DNA of 64,000 bases from Cephalotus follicularis (lineage: Eukaryota > Streptophyta > Magnoliopsida > Oxalidales > Cephalotaceae). Shown here one piece after another: positions 20,978 through 32,025 of this stretch. The stretch lies in assembly GCA_001972305.1 (NCBI GenBank), contig BDDD01000043.1, forward strand, positions 766,518 through 830,517, in the 5' to 3' direction. The notes beneath the pieces are model-generated. The model saw nothing but the letters and a program-made list of their open reading frames with translations. It had not been told where the DNA came from and ran no database searches. A program made the position numbers and the translations under genes. The number at the start of each line of letters is the position of its first letter. Position 1 is the first letter of the stretch.

Positions 20978-22324
20978 TGAATAATCTACAAGGGGGGGTG
21001 AATTGTAGTTTATAACGAATTAATTAATTTTTTTGAATTTAAATAAATTTGGCAATGAATATAAAATAATCAAGCAGTAAATAAATAAATTGTGGAGTAA
21101 GAGTTAGAGAGATGCAAATGGATTTTATAGTAGTTCGGCAAAGATCGTGCCTACGTCCACTTTCCCAAGGTTCTCCTTGAGATTCCAGTAGTGTTCCACC
21201 CGAACACAAACTCTGAATATATTTACGGGGGCTATTCGGTACACCTTACAAGCTTTTGTGATTGACCTCAATCATAAGGGTTCACTCCCTTTTTTCTCTT
21301 AGGATTCACTCCCCTTACAAGTTTGAATTACAAGAATAATAGGTATTATGTGTAACCTCTCAAAGGTTTGATATGGCGATTTTTATTACAATAAAATCTA
21401 TACTCTCAAAAAGATAGAGATAATTTGTTCTTGCTGATGTGAAGGTTTTTGATCTCTTTCTCTTGATTTTTTTTTTGTTGCTTGAATAATCTTCTTCTTT
21501 TTCAATTTCTTGTTCTTCTTTTTATTTTGCTGATTTGACTTGATCGCAATGATGTTTGGACCTTGGGAGTTGAAGCTTTTTGTCTTGAAAGTTGTTCTAT
21601 CAGCCTTGGAAGTAGTATTATTAGTCTTGGAAGTTGTTTTCAGTCTTGGAAGTTGTAGCCTCATAAAACAACTCATTTAACTGTTGTCAGTAATTTTCCC
21701 CGCGCATCAAAGTGTCGACAGAGTTCTGTAAAGCGTCGTTGCTTATGTGATCGTTTGATTTTTGAATTTTGAAGTTTTTCTTCAAGCACCGAAGGTCTAG
21801 ATCATGGTGTCGACGGAGTGTCAGAAAGCGCTGACGATTTTGTGTGAAGCGTTGTCGCTTTGTATTCTTTTAATTTCCTCAAAAACTTCTGTTCTAAACC
21901 TCTGATAATTTCCCTTTAACTGTCGACCCTTTGGCTTCAAAGCCATGAGGCTTTATTCTGAGTGTCACCGCTTTGTATTCTTTTAATTTCCTCAAAAACT
22001 TATGTTCTAAACTGCTGATAGCTTCCTTTTAACTGTCGATGTCTTGGCCTCAAAGCGATGACGCTTTATTGTGAGCATCGCCGCTTTGTGCAACTTTAAT
22101 TGATTCAAAAGCTTCTGTTCTAAACTGCCGATAGCTTCCTTTTAACTGTCGACGCCTTGGCTTCAAAGCGCTGACGCTTTATTCTGAGCGTCGACGCTTA
22201 ACCCTATTTCTGTAGTTTTCTGTTTTGACTTTGCACCCTTTTATCTTTAACTTGCACAACAAGAAACTTTGTTAAATACACATATGTTATCATCAAAACA
22301 TGGATTGAGACATAAATGTCAACA
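20978..22324 (-). mobile_element. 3' LTR of C
   Basis: 1,347 bp. Sense-strand start TGTTGACATTTATGTC, end CCCCCTTGTAGATTATTCA. It contains four-fold CTTGGAAGTTG repeats (about 21560-21655) and an array of AAGCGTCGACGCTT-like words (21705-22200) upstream of a weak TATA-like TTTTAT. Solo LTR J is a related LTR in the opposite orientation. Confidence 0.9.
21705..22200. repeat. GTCGAC/AAGCGTCGACGCTT motif array in the 3' LTR of C
   Basis: Repeated units of about 110 bp, each ending in GCGCTGACGCTTTATTSTGAGCGTCGMCGCTT-like words, interspersed with CTTCTGTTCTAAACTGCTGATAGCTTCC. The 5' LTR copy is at 29850-30350. Confidence 0.75.
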
Positions 22325-22339
22325 ATCTCCCCCTTTTTG
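22325..22339 (-). promoter_or_regulatory. Polypurine tract of C
   Basis: The minus strand reads CAAAAAGGGGGAGAT directly before the LTR start TGTTGACA. Confidence 0.88.
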
Positions 22340-22916
22340 ATGATGACAAAATTTGCTACTTTTAAGTTACAATTATACAAAAAAAATATTGACATAAGTA
22401 AAACATATACATATAGCTCAAAACTCCCCCCTTAATCTTTTTAACCCCACTCCCCCCCCCCCCCTAGTGTAATATATCCCTCCGTTTTTGTTATCATTTC
22501 AAAAAGGACCGAACATGTTAATTTAAAACAGTTATAATAATAAATCACTATCATCAATTCATTGACTTTGAACACATTTAACTAACATTGTCACTCAACC
22601 AGATTACAAACTAATGACAATCATTTAAACAAGATATCAAACAAACAATGAAGAGAAATGCATGAACTTCATTACAAATATTGAATAAACTTCCAAACAT
22701 TGTTTTTGTAATCCAAACATGGAAATAGATTACAGAATATCATAATGTTAAGCAAATAAACTTCATTACAGATTTAACAAGTTGTTTTTGAAGAATACAC
22801 AAGGAAACATAATGCAAAATGAAGAATGAAATGCATGATGCTCAGTCGACCATAGGAGTGTCTTTGTCGTTGTTTCCATCCAAGTCTCCCAGCTCATCGG
22901 TACCTCCTTCATCCTC
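22340..22916 (-). other. 3' untranslated region of C
   Basis: AT-rich, no coding signal. It contains a run of about 14 C at 22450-22466. It separates the end of the extra ORF from the polypurine tract. Confidence 0.6.
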
Positions 22917-23100
22917 TCATTGAGTAGCTTCATGTTCGTCGCTCGAGGATGTGATTAATCTTTCATCTCCAACCATTCCTTCTGTCACAAGTCTTCTTGC
23001 CATTCTCTTTTGTCTTTGCTTAATGGTTTGAACATTGAGCTTGATGTCTTTGACCTCTTGCTGTATGCCTTTGATTGCATCCAAGAGTGCTTCAGTCAAG
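22917..23100 (-). pseudogene. C-terminal part of the extra ORF of C, separated by LTR D
   Basis: 60 codons containing ALLDAIKGIQQEVKDIKLNV, a probable coiled coil, then a basic stretch and an acidic SSSDEHEATQ end. Its 5' continuation is at 26245-27192, across LTR D. The two pieces flank D and share strand and position after pol, which is why I treat them as one ORF. Confidence 0.65.
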
Positions 23101-24099
23101 CCCCGAACCGCAAGGGTAAACCCCCACGACTCGACGCGTGATATACCGTCTGTTCAATTGATCCATTCATATCATTTATCAATCATATTCCAAAAGTGCT
23201 ATTTCAAATTTATAAAACTTTAAATCAAAGTCAAGTAAGCGGAATAATCAATCATGAATATATTCTAACTCTTGGAATTTCCCCAAAAATCGGGCATGAA
23301 GTATTCGTTTATCGGACTAAACCCCCTGTAAAGAAAAACCACAGTTTATATACGGGCTCAACCCTCAAAAATTCCACACTCCCATAGGAGGAATCAACAA
23401 TAATCACAGTATTAGGTCCCATCCATATCCTTTACATCAACACTCATATAAATCAAGCACTGCCACAAGCCGGCAGGTCAAATACAGAAATAAAACATAT
23501 CTTTATTTCATCTTTAGATTTGTCTCTTATACAATAACCATAAATACATCCATATTCAAATATCTATCCTTTTACAATATCACATTTATACAAATTAGGT
23601 CAGAGGAGATGTAAATCCTTACCCTGTGATTTAACCTGGCTGATCACTGCTGCGCGTCACCTGGACCTGAATCTGACCCATTACATTACAATACAATGCA
23701 ATGGATCAGCAACCCGAAGGTTGTGTAGGACATACATATGAAATGAACATATAGAAGTGTAGCAGATATGTGTACAATATGAGAGATGTATACATGACAA
23801 GAGATACAAACCATATTATGAAAACTAGCATTCAGAAACATGCCATTTTCCGTAGGCACCATTCACTAACCACATCCATACGATTCCAATACAATGCCAT
23901 TATCATACAGCGTCCATATCATTCCAAAATCCCTTCATAGCATATATAAGTTCTTCTCGGCCTCCCTTGTCGAGGTAACAGACTAGGCGCTCAAGGCGTC
24001 CTAGGTAGAGGTCCTCATTTTACTGGCAGACTAGAGTAGCGTTTGTACGTAGAGCAGAGAAGAGAAGATGGACATTCTCTAACACTGGTATCTCTAGTT

Positions 24100-24725
24100 A
24101 CAACCACCATCAATATCCATATACCATTATAATCCGGACCATTACAATCCATAACGATACGATTCGTAATCATATCGTATCCATCCATAGCCATAACCGT
24201 TGCCATCAACAACCATAACCGTTTACTGTCCATAACCGATTACAATCCATATCCATTAACGGTCCATAACCGTTTACAATCCCTATCCATTAACGGTCCA
24301 TAACCGTTTATAATCCATGATGATTCGATAAAGATACGATCCAAGATGATACGATAACGATACGACACGATCTATAACAATACGATACCGATACGATTTG
24401 ATAGCGATACGATCCATATGATACGATTCGATAGCGATACGATCACTAGCCCGATATACTAGTCCCTCGTAGGTCCTAGTCCGATAACGATACAATCCCA
24501 GTCCCTCGAAGGTCCTGGTCCGATATACTAGTCCCTCGTAGGTCCTAATCCGATAATGATACAATCCCAATCCCTCGAAGGTCCTGGTCCAATAACGATA
24601 CGATTACGAACAACAACGATACGATACGATCCATAACGATACAATATTGATACGATCCATAACGATACGATAACGATGTGATACAATAACGATATGATAC
24701 GATTCGATAACGATACATTCAATAG
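24100..24725. repeat. CGATACGAT minisatellite in LTR D
   Basis: Dozens of copies of CGATACGAT / ATAACGATACGAT, mixed with a longer unit GTCCCTCGTAGGTCCTAGTCCGAT (four copies at 24450-24590) and, to the left, TCCATAACCGTTTACAA units (24190-24315). Replication slippage is the likely origin. Confidence 0.85.
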
Positions 24726-25449
24726 TGATTCATAAGGTTCATTCCATTATCTACGCACTCTTCGTGTCGTAGACGAATAGGGTCGAGATAACACTAACCA
24801 CACCATGCATACCGTAGGTTCATGCATACCATATCCATACCATACCGTCCATATCAGTCCTCCCACGATGTGGGGTAACATTATAAGATGTGGTCTAACA
24901 TTCATGACCTTCATGACAGAGATAAGGGTCATGAATAGGTTATCTCATTTACTCTCATACAACACAATCGATCAATCCATACAATAACCATAACCCATAA
25001 ACCATTTCCATTATCGTGACCATTGAATTGAGAGAAAGCAGAAGCTCAACTTCTCTCAATTCTCCATTTAGTCCATTATACTCGTATACAGTTCATTAAA
25101 CCCTGTAATCAGTAATCATGCATAACCATAACAATCAACTTAGCATACAATCATCAATGAACAGAATCCACTCAAAATGCATGAATGCAAGTAAAACAGT
25201 GTAACCGTACTTTAATGATCTACCATTCGTATACTACCATCCCATACCGGCGTATACGAAGGGGATCAAGCCCATAGTCATCTGGGCATGTACCGTTGGA
25301 GAATATGTATACCTACCTGTTACCAATTGAGCTTGCGAGTTGGGAGGACTTGCAGCAGAATCCACAAACTGCCACCTCCTCAAAGCTTCACTCGTTGTCA
25401 CGAGCACAGCTTCATCATGTGTCAACATAGCTCTATTTCTCTTTCAGCA

Positions 25450-26170
25450 TCGCTACAACAACCATCACACATTCGTTACGACCTGCACAAATGTAGCAAT
25501 TATACATTGTCATCACCGAAGTTTCGGCCAAATTCCGGCCAACCGCTCGGGGCTCTGGCCATTCCATAAACAGGTTCCAAATTGGCCAATCAATTCATAT
25601 CTGCCAAGGAACCGCCGTGACTCGCCGTGAAACATACTGTCATGGCCGGCAGTGAGTTCGACTCACTGAGTCGACTCGCCGATCTTCAACAATTTCGGTC
25701 AACACTCAAAAATCTCATAACCGACCTTAAAATCCTTCAATCAGTCCATTGGTGGTCGTAACTCGCCGTGACTCAGCGCCAAACTCCGTGTCACAGGCGA
25801 CAGCGAGTTGGCTTCACTGAGTCAACTCGTCAGTTCGAATCCGGCCGTTTCCGGCCGAATAGCGCCAAATCAGTCACTGAAATAGGTGTAGCCAGCCTTC
25901 TAGGTGAAGACTGGACCCACCCACGACGATTACCGGCGGTGGAACGCAAGGCAGTGGCATGACAGTGGAGAAGTGACGGATAGAAGAAGGAAAAGAAAAG
26001 AGAAGGGGAAGGAGGTTACCGGTCAATGGTGGATGACCATGCCACGCCATTTCCTCCGGTGATGGTCGCTTGCTCGCCGGCGTCAAGCTCTCTCTCCCGC
26101 TGTGTCTTCTCTCTCTCCCCCTTGTCACTCTCTTGTCTCCCTTTTCTTCTTTTGACGCACCAGGCGTTTT
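25450..26170. other. GC-rich leader-like part of LTR D
   Basis: Richer in GC than the surrounding LTR, with CGGCCGTTTCCGGCCGAA and repeated GACTCGCCGTGA / TCACTGAGTCGACTCGCC words. It matches no other segment here. It corresponds in position to the GC-rich block of LTR E. Confidence 0.45.
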
Positions 26171-26244
26171 AACGCCTGGTGTCTTTTTTTTTTTTAATAT
26201 ATATATAAATGCATATATAATATATATATATTCGGGACATTACA

Positions 26245-27192
26245 TCGAACTGTGTGCTTGGCATGTTGATGTTTCATGACGGATCGACTTGAGGCTCATG
26301 TGCAGCTTCTCCTTGAGCATCATCACCCATTTCTTCCCCTTCCTCGTCTTCAATCATCCTATTTGAATCCTTTTCTCTCGGGATCCAAGTGCCTAACCAT
26401 TTGTGCTTCTTAAAGCCCATTCTTCCTAAAGTCCCCTTGCCTAACTTATCCGTACTTTGGAGAGAATGATGCAACTCGCTACTATGATAAATTTCAAAGT
26501 ACATAAGGATTTTTGTGATTATGTTACTATATGCTAGCCTAGCATTTTCTCTATCGTGAATTGCTAGCTTAAGTTTCATTATCAGCTGTGGCACACAAAT
26601 TTTTCTACCCGTTATAATATGGAACATTGTAAATGCTTCCATATGGGTTACCTCATCAAAACCACCGGCTTTAGCTAGTATATGTGTAGCTACCGCACGG
26701 TGTAAAAACCTATAGTGCAAACTTAGATTTCTTGAGTACATTTTTTGCACAACTTGTGCATTTTCGCCAAATAGCAATTGCACACATTCCTCCCTAGTGA
26801 AATCATTATCCACTGGCCAGCCTCTTTGGTTCCAAGCCCTAGTCCCATCATAAGGGATTTCTAAAATGGAGGTTAATAGGTCAAAACTTAAGTCAAAATT
26901 TTTATTCTTTACTTTAAGTTCTAAATATCCATCGAAATTCATAAGCATGTTCACATAGAATTCCTTTATTAAATCAGGATAGCTTGGCAGATTTATGGAA
27001 ACCCTAATGAAAATCAAAATCTAGGGTCTTTCCTACTAATATCTTTCTATCAAAATAAGCCTCAGGATACCTTGGCACCGGCGGATTCTCCTATGATTGC
27101 TCAGCAGCTCTTCCCTTCTTCTTGTGCCAAACCATACTTTTCCTCTTTCTGCTTGACCCTTCTCCTATTTTAGTGGTCGTGTTTCTTGGCAT
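26245..27192 (-). pseudogene. Extra (env-position) ORF of C, N-terminal part
   Basis: Start ATG at 27192 (MPRNTTTKIG), a basic N-terminus, then PPVPRYPEAYFDRKILVGKTLDF, a frameshift, and 27017-26274 in another frame. The second part includes YPDLIKEFYVNMLMNFDGYL, EIPYDGTRAWNQRGW and the motif THMEAFTMFHIITGRKICVP. It ends in an acidic tail and a TGA at 26274. These words fit the widespread 'putative plant transposon protein' domain found in extra ORFs of plant retroelements (assignment from memory). There is an in-frame TAG near 27090. LTR D separates it from its C-terminal end. Function unknown; there is no clear signal peptide or membrane segment. Confidence 0.6.
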
Positions 27193-27299
27193 CTTTGGAG
27201 ATTTTGAGTGATTTAAAGTGGTTTAGAGGCGATTTGTGGTAGGAAATCACCAGAGAAACTGTTTTGGGGTTTTGGGTTCTAATATTTGCGCTAAAAACG

Positions 27300-27545
27300 T
27301 TTGACAGATGAACAAATCTGTCTTATAGTTTGACTAAAGCGTCGACGCTTTTTCTTAAGGCAGCGTCGCTTAAAGCGTCGACGCTTTGTGCAATTTTTAA
27401 ATTTCGAGCCCTAATTTTAGTGTTAAAGCGCTGACGCTTGAAATCTAGGCGTCGGCGCTTTGCATGTTTTGCAAAGTTTTAATTCTAAGAGCAGTGTTAA
27501 GCGATGACGCTTGGATTGTGGGCGTCGGCGCTTTGCTCTATTTTT
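27300..27545 (-). promoter_or_regulatory. Candidate internal promoter ahead of the extra ORF of C
   Basis: Seven or so AAGCGTCGACGCTT / AGCGCCGACGCC words, the same kind as in the LTR, lie between pol and the extra ORF. A TATAAG (minus, 27322-27327) follows them, about 130 bp before the ATG at 27192. The array-TATA-leader order mirrors LTR J (array 46590-47010, TATAAATA 47125). Confidence 0.4.
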
Positions 27546-27654
27546 CTACCGATTTTACAAATTCGCGCGTGAATGAATGCAAATGATGCATTAATGAACA
27601 AACAAGCATAGTAAGCAAACATATATTAACACACCAATCATATAAACATATTAA

Positions 27655-29160
27655 TCATTCAATTTCACATAAACCTAATTCCAATCTAAATTTCGAGAAG
27701 GTTTGTTCGTCTAATGGTTTTGTGAAGATGTCTGCGACTTGTTCTTGAGTCAGAACGAAGACTAATTCAATGTCACATTTCTCAATATGATCTTTAATAA
27801 AATGATACCTAATATCAATGTGTTTTGTCCTAGAATGATGTACGGGATTTTTTACTAGACAAATTGCACTTGTGTTGTCACACCTAATCAGCACTTTCTC
27901 AAAATTAAAGCCATAGTCAAGAAGTTGTTATTTCATCCACATGATTTGGGCGCAACAACTTACTGCGGTAATATACTCAGCTTCGGTAGTAGAAAGTGCT
28001 ACTGAATTTTGCTTCTTGCTAAACCAAGAAATAAACATATTGCCTAAGAATTGACAAGTGCCACTTGTACTTTTTCTATCTACTTTGTAACCTCCGAAAT
28101 CAGCATCAGAGTATGTGCGTAGGTCAAATGATGAATTTCTAGGGTACCATAGTCCTAAGGAGGGTGTATAAGTTAGATACTTAAATATTCTTTTTACTGC
28201 ATGCAAGTGGGATTCCTTAGGGCATGCTTGAAATCTAGCACATAAGCACACACTGAACAAAATATCCGGCCTACTAGCCGTTAAATAAAATAATGAACCT
28301 ATCATACTTCGATAAAGTTTTTGATCAATAGACTTGCCTTGCTCATCTTTATCAAGTTTAGTAGTTGTGCTCATAGGAGTCTTACTCTTTTTAGCGTTGT
28401 CCAATCCAAACCTTTTGAGTAGATCTTTGACGTACTTGGATTGGTTTATAAAAATTCCTTCCTTTATTTGCTTAACTTGGAGACCGAGGAAGTAGTTAAG
28501 CTCTCCCATCATGCTCATTTCAAATTCATCCTGCATAATCGTAGCAAAGTTTCTGCACATATTTTCGTTAGAGGAACCACATATGATATCATCAACATAT
28601 ATTTGAACGATTAGAATTTTTTTATTAACGGTTTTCATAAAGAGGGTAATATCAATAGTACCTCTTTTAAAATCATTTTCAAGTAGATATCCACTTAGCT
28701 TTCCATACCAAGCTCTTAGAGCTTGTTTCAAACCATATAATGCTTTAGAGAGTTTAAATACATGGTTAGGCAAATGAGGGTTTTCAAACCCGGGAGGTTG
28801 TTCCACATAAACTTCCTCCTTTATTACGCCATTCAAGAACGCACTTTTGACGTCCATTTGATATAGGGTGAAATCCTTAAAGAATGCATACGCAAGGAAC
28901 ATGCGTATTGATTCTAGCGTAGCTACGGGAGCATATGATTCATCGAAGTCAGTTCACTCTTCTTGGGAATATCCCTTGGCAACTAGCCTAGCTTTGTTTC
29001 TAATTATTCCTTGATCGTCTACTTTATTTCGAAACACCCATTTGGTACCTATTATGTTTTGGTCATTTGGCCTCGGTACTAGGTTCCATACTTTGGTACG
29101 TTCAAATTGATTTAATTCTTCTTGCATAGCGTTTATCCAGTTTTCATCCTTTTCAGCCTA
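27655..29160 (-). pseudogene. Copia pol of C: reverse transcriptase and RNase H
   Basis: Open from 28902 to 27928, then after a stop 27894-27655. RT landmarks: [12 protein letters not shown] (residues 14-25), [24 protein letters not shown], and the YVDD active site (102-105). RNase H of the Ty1 type follows: [32 protein letters not shown] and, after the stop, CDNTSAICLVKNPVHHSRTKHID. The end TKPLDEQTFSKFRLELGL is typical of copia. Upstream, 29160-28903 still reads as RT N-terminus, but with a stop. Confidence 0.92.
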
Positions 29161-29482
29161 TGTTGCTTGGTTCTATTTGTGATAGGAAAGCAATATAGTT
29201 ATTATTTAGGCTAGATGTAGTAGTTACTCCTAGTCTAGGATTACCTAAGATAGCTTCGTGAGGATGACCTCTTACTACTTTCAAGGTGTTGTTACGTAAG
29301 GTTTCTTGATAGTTTTGAGGTATTTCTTCGTTTATAAATTCCTCTTTCTTACTATCATCTAGATTTAGTTTATTAACACCATTTTCAGCAAAATCTATAC
29401 AATCAACATCAATAACTTCCTTTGAAAGTTTTGGGTTAGTTTCATCAAAAACAACATGCATAGATTCTTCCACAAAGGTTTG
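29153..29482 (-). pseudogene. Integrase-RT linker of C
   Basis: 106 codons starting MEESMHVVFDE, with LRVVRGHPHEAILGNPR-like words. ESxHVxFDE followed by an acidic linker and HPxExIxGN is the standard approach to SIRE RT. Immediately upstream the sequence switches at 29482/29483 into the middle of the 5' LTR, so everything from LTR end through integrase is deleted. Confidence 0.8.
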
Positions 29483-30475
29483 ATAATAGGTATTGTGTGT
29501 AACCTCTCAAAGGTTTGATATGGCGATTTTTATTACAATAAAATCTATACTCTCAAAAAGATAAAGATAATTTGTTCTTGCTGATGTGCAGGTTTTTGAT
29601 CTCTTTCTCTTGATTTTTTTTTTTTGTTGCTTGAATAATCTTCTTCTTTTTCAATTTCTTGTTCTTATTTTTATTTTGCTGATTTGACTTGATCGCAATG
29701 ATGTTTGGACCTTGGGAGTTGAAGCTTTTTGTCTTGAAAGTTGTTCTATCAGCCTTGGAAGTAGTATTATCAGTCTTGGAAGTTGTATTTTCAGTCTTGG
29801 AAGTTGTAGCCTCATAAAACAGCTCATTTAACTGTTGTCAGTAATTTTCCCCGCGCGTCAAAGCATCGACGGAGTTCTGTAAAGCGTCGCTGCTTATGTG
29901 ATCGTTTGATATTTGAATTTTGAAGTTTTTCTTCAAGAGCCGAAGGTCTAGATCATGGTGTCGACAGAGTGTCACAAAGCGCTAACGGTTTTGTGTTAAG
30001 CGTCGTCGCTTTGTATTCTTTTAATTTCCTCAAAAACTTCTGTTCTAAACCTCTGATAATTTCCCTTTAACTGTCGACCCTTTGGCTTCAAAGCCCTGAC
30101 CCTTTATTCTGAGTGTCACCGTTTTGTATTCTTTTAATTTCCTCAAAAACTTCTGTTCTAAACTGCTGATAGCTTCCTTTTAACTGTCGACGTCTTGGCC
30201 TCAAAGCGCTGACGCTTTATTGTGAGCACCGCCGCTTTGTGCAACTTTAATTGATTCAAAAGCTTATGTTCTAAACTACTGATAGCTTCCTTTTAACTGT
30301 CGACGTCTTGGCTTCAAAGCGATTACGCTTTATTCTGAGCGTCAACGCTTAACCCTGTTTCTGCAGTTTTCTGTTTTGACTTTGCACCCTTTTATCTTTA
30401 ACTTGCACAACAAGAAACTTTGTTAAATACAAATATGTTATCATCAAAACATGGATTGGGACATAAATGTCAACA
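29483..30475 (-). mobile_element. 5' LTR of C, inner end deleted
   Basis: Matches 21336-22324 of the 3' LTR. The 358 bp corresponding to 20978-21335 are absent; pol joins directly at an AATAATAGG-like position. Confidence 0.9.
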
Positions 30476-30510
30476 ATTATAACAAATACTTATAAAATTC
30501 GGGGCTTACA
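30476..30510 (-). mobile_element. 3' LTR of B, last segment
   Basis: ATTAT (target duplication of C) then AACAAATACTTATAAAATTCGGGGCTTACA, which matches the end of the 5' LTR at 37601-37635. It is the true sense-strand start (TGTAAGCCCC) of the 3' LTR. Confidence 0.88.
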
Positions 30511-30524
30511 TCCTCCTCTCATTA
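30511..30524 (-). promoter_or_regulatory. Polypurine tract of B
   Basis: The minus strand reads AATGAGAGGAGGA before TGTAAGCCCC, in the same place as in A but interrupted by T. Confidence 0.75.
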
Positions 30525-30547
30525 GAGAAATCTCGTGTCGAGATTCC

Positions 30548-31077
30548 TTAAGGTTCAAACAAGTGAGGATACAATGCTCTCATCTCTTCCTCACGCTCCC
30601 ATGTAGCTTCTTCAAGTCCATGGTAGTGCAATAATACCTTCACCAATGGGATGGTCTTGCTTCTTAAATGTTTAACTTTAAGATCAATGATTTGGATAGG
30701 TATTTCTTCAAAGCTCAAATCCGTCCTCAACTCTAACGGTTCCCACTGTAGCATGTGAGAATGATCTGGATGGTACTTCGTAGCATTGAGACATGGAAGA
30801 CATTATGCACATCCGATAAACTGGGCGGTAAGGCAAGCCTGTAGACGACTGTACCTACTCTCTCAAGGATCTCAAAAGGTCCTATGAATAGAGGGGCTAA
30901 TTTCCCCTTCTTTTCAAATCTCATGATTCCTTTGGTATGTGAAACTTTGAGGAATACATGATATCCCACTGAAAATTCCATCTTTTGCCTACGATAATCT
31001 ACATAACTCTTCTGTCTGCTCTGGGCTATTAGAAGTCTCTCCCTTATAACCTTAGCCTTCTCCATTGTCTCTTGCAC
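30548..31077 (-). pseudogene. Integrase C-terminal region and chromodomain-type end of B
   Basis: Two overlapping frames. 31077-30733 carries [18 protein letters not shown] sequence, [35 protein letters not shown] and [14 protein letters not shown]. 30754-30548 carries [38 protein letters not shown] and REEEMRALYPHLF. The frameshift lies near 30745. The second part is the chromodomain-like tail and is better preserved than in A. Confidence 0.85.
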
Positions 31078-31079
31078 AA

Positions 31080-31680
31080 GTTTTGGCCCTAAAAGACTCT
31101 GTTCGCCATTTCAAACCAACAAATTGGGGTTCTACATTTTCATCCATAGAAAGCCTCGAATGGTGCCATTCCAATGCTGGAATGATAACTATTATTGTAC
31201 GAGAACTCTACTAACGATAGATACTCATCCCAACTGCCACCCCAATCCATCACACACTCTTGTAGCATGTCTTCAAGAGTCTGAATAGTCCTCTTAGACT
31301 GACCATCAGTCTGGGGATGAAAAGTTCTGCTAAAACTCAATTGGGTACCAAATGCTGGCTGCAGTTTCTTCCAAAACCGCGATGTAAACCAGGGGTTCCC
31401 ATTGGATACCACACTGATTGGTACTCGATAGAGCCTAACAATTTCTCCAACATACAAGGTTGCTAACCTTTCAAAATAATAATTTGTCTTGATTGGTAGC
31501 AAATGTGCAGATTTCGTAAAGCGATCAACGATCACCCATATGGCGTCACAGTTAGACCTTGTTTTTGGCAACCGTGTCACAAAATCCATGGTGATGTGCT
31601 CCCATTTCCATTGTGCCACAGGCAACGGTTGAAGCAATCCAGATGGTCTCTGGTGTTCTGCCTTAACTTGCTGAAATGTC
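31080..31680 (-). pseudogene. Integrase catalytic core of B
   Basis: 165 open codons (31637-31140) from LLQPLPVAQWKWEHITMDFV (first acidic residue) through VDRFTKSAHLLPI, WKKLQPAFGTQLSFSRTFHPQTDGQ and TIQTLEDMLQ (the glutamate) to SYHSSIGMAPFEAFYG. The second acidic site, normally SDRDPRFTS, reads SNGNPWFTS: both aspartates are lost to Asn, so the core is catalytically dead although its frame is open. Confidence 0.88.
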
Positions 31681-32025
31681 AGGCAAGAAGCAACATACTT
31701 AGCTATCTCCTTTTTATGTTACTCCACCAGTAATTGAGTTTTAAATCTTGATACATCTTCGTACTCCCAGGATGTACTGAGAAAGTAGAGCGATGGGCCT
31801 GTGACAAAAGTTCATCCTTCAATTCTTTACTATTGGGAACACAAACTCTGTCTTAATATATGATCAATCCATCACCACGAATTGAGAACTCTGGTTTCAA
31901 ACCTCCTTGATCATTTAATGCCATATTAAGCAAGTTGCTATCCATACCTTGGGCTTCTCTAATCCTGTCCAATAACCATGGGCGTGCCTGAATCTGGCTA
32001 ACCGTTAAGCAAGCTAGTTGGAGAC
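31681..32025 (-). pseudogene. Integrase zinc-binding region of B
   Basis: Readable in pieces: DELLSQAHRSTFSVHPGSTKMYQDLK, then YWW and [28 protein letters not shown] words. The second cysteine of C-x2-C is Phe. Several stops; the region is too broken for an open frame of 60 codons. Confidence 0.65.

Larger units (their letters stand above)
23101..26244 (-). mobile_element. LTR D: solo Tekay-like LTR inside C
   Basis: About 3,144 bp; plus strand CCCCGAACCGC ... CGGGACATTACA. It has the family blocks CTGCCACAAGCCGGCAG (23460-), GACCCATT..AATGGATC (23675-23707) and AACCCGAAGGTT (23711-23722). No interior or second LTR is present, so it is solo or an end fragment. Its left edge is irregular (AGTCAAG where TGTCACG is expected) and I see no clean 5-bp duplication: TTCGA on one side in the sense strand, TTGAC on the other. 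Confidence 0.75.
20978..30475 (-). mobile_element. Element C: SIRE-like Ty1/copia, deleted, with LTR D inserted
   Basis: TG...CA termini (plus strand TGAATAATCTAC ... AATGTCAACA) and an exact 5-bp target duplication ATTAT (20973-20977 and 30476-30480). The 3' LTR and polypurine tract are complete. The 5' LTR is cut internally, and PBS, gag, protease, integrase and the RT N-terminus are gone. Order on the minus strand: partial 5' LTR, pol, an extra ORF, 3' untranslated region, polypurine tract, 3' LTR. An extra ORF after pol is characteristic of the SIRE/Maximus lineage. Confidence 0.9.

Noticed and set aside
23094..26249. A clean 5-bp target duplication for LTR D
   Set aside because: The flanks TTCGA and TTGAC (sense strand) share only TT..., and the left LTR edge is mutated, so no duplication can be claimed.
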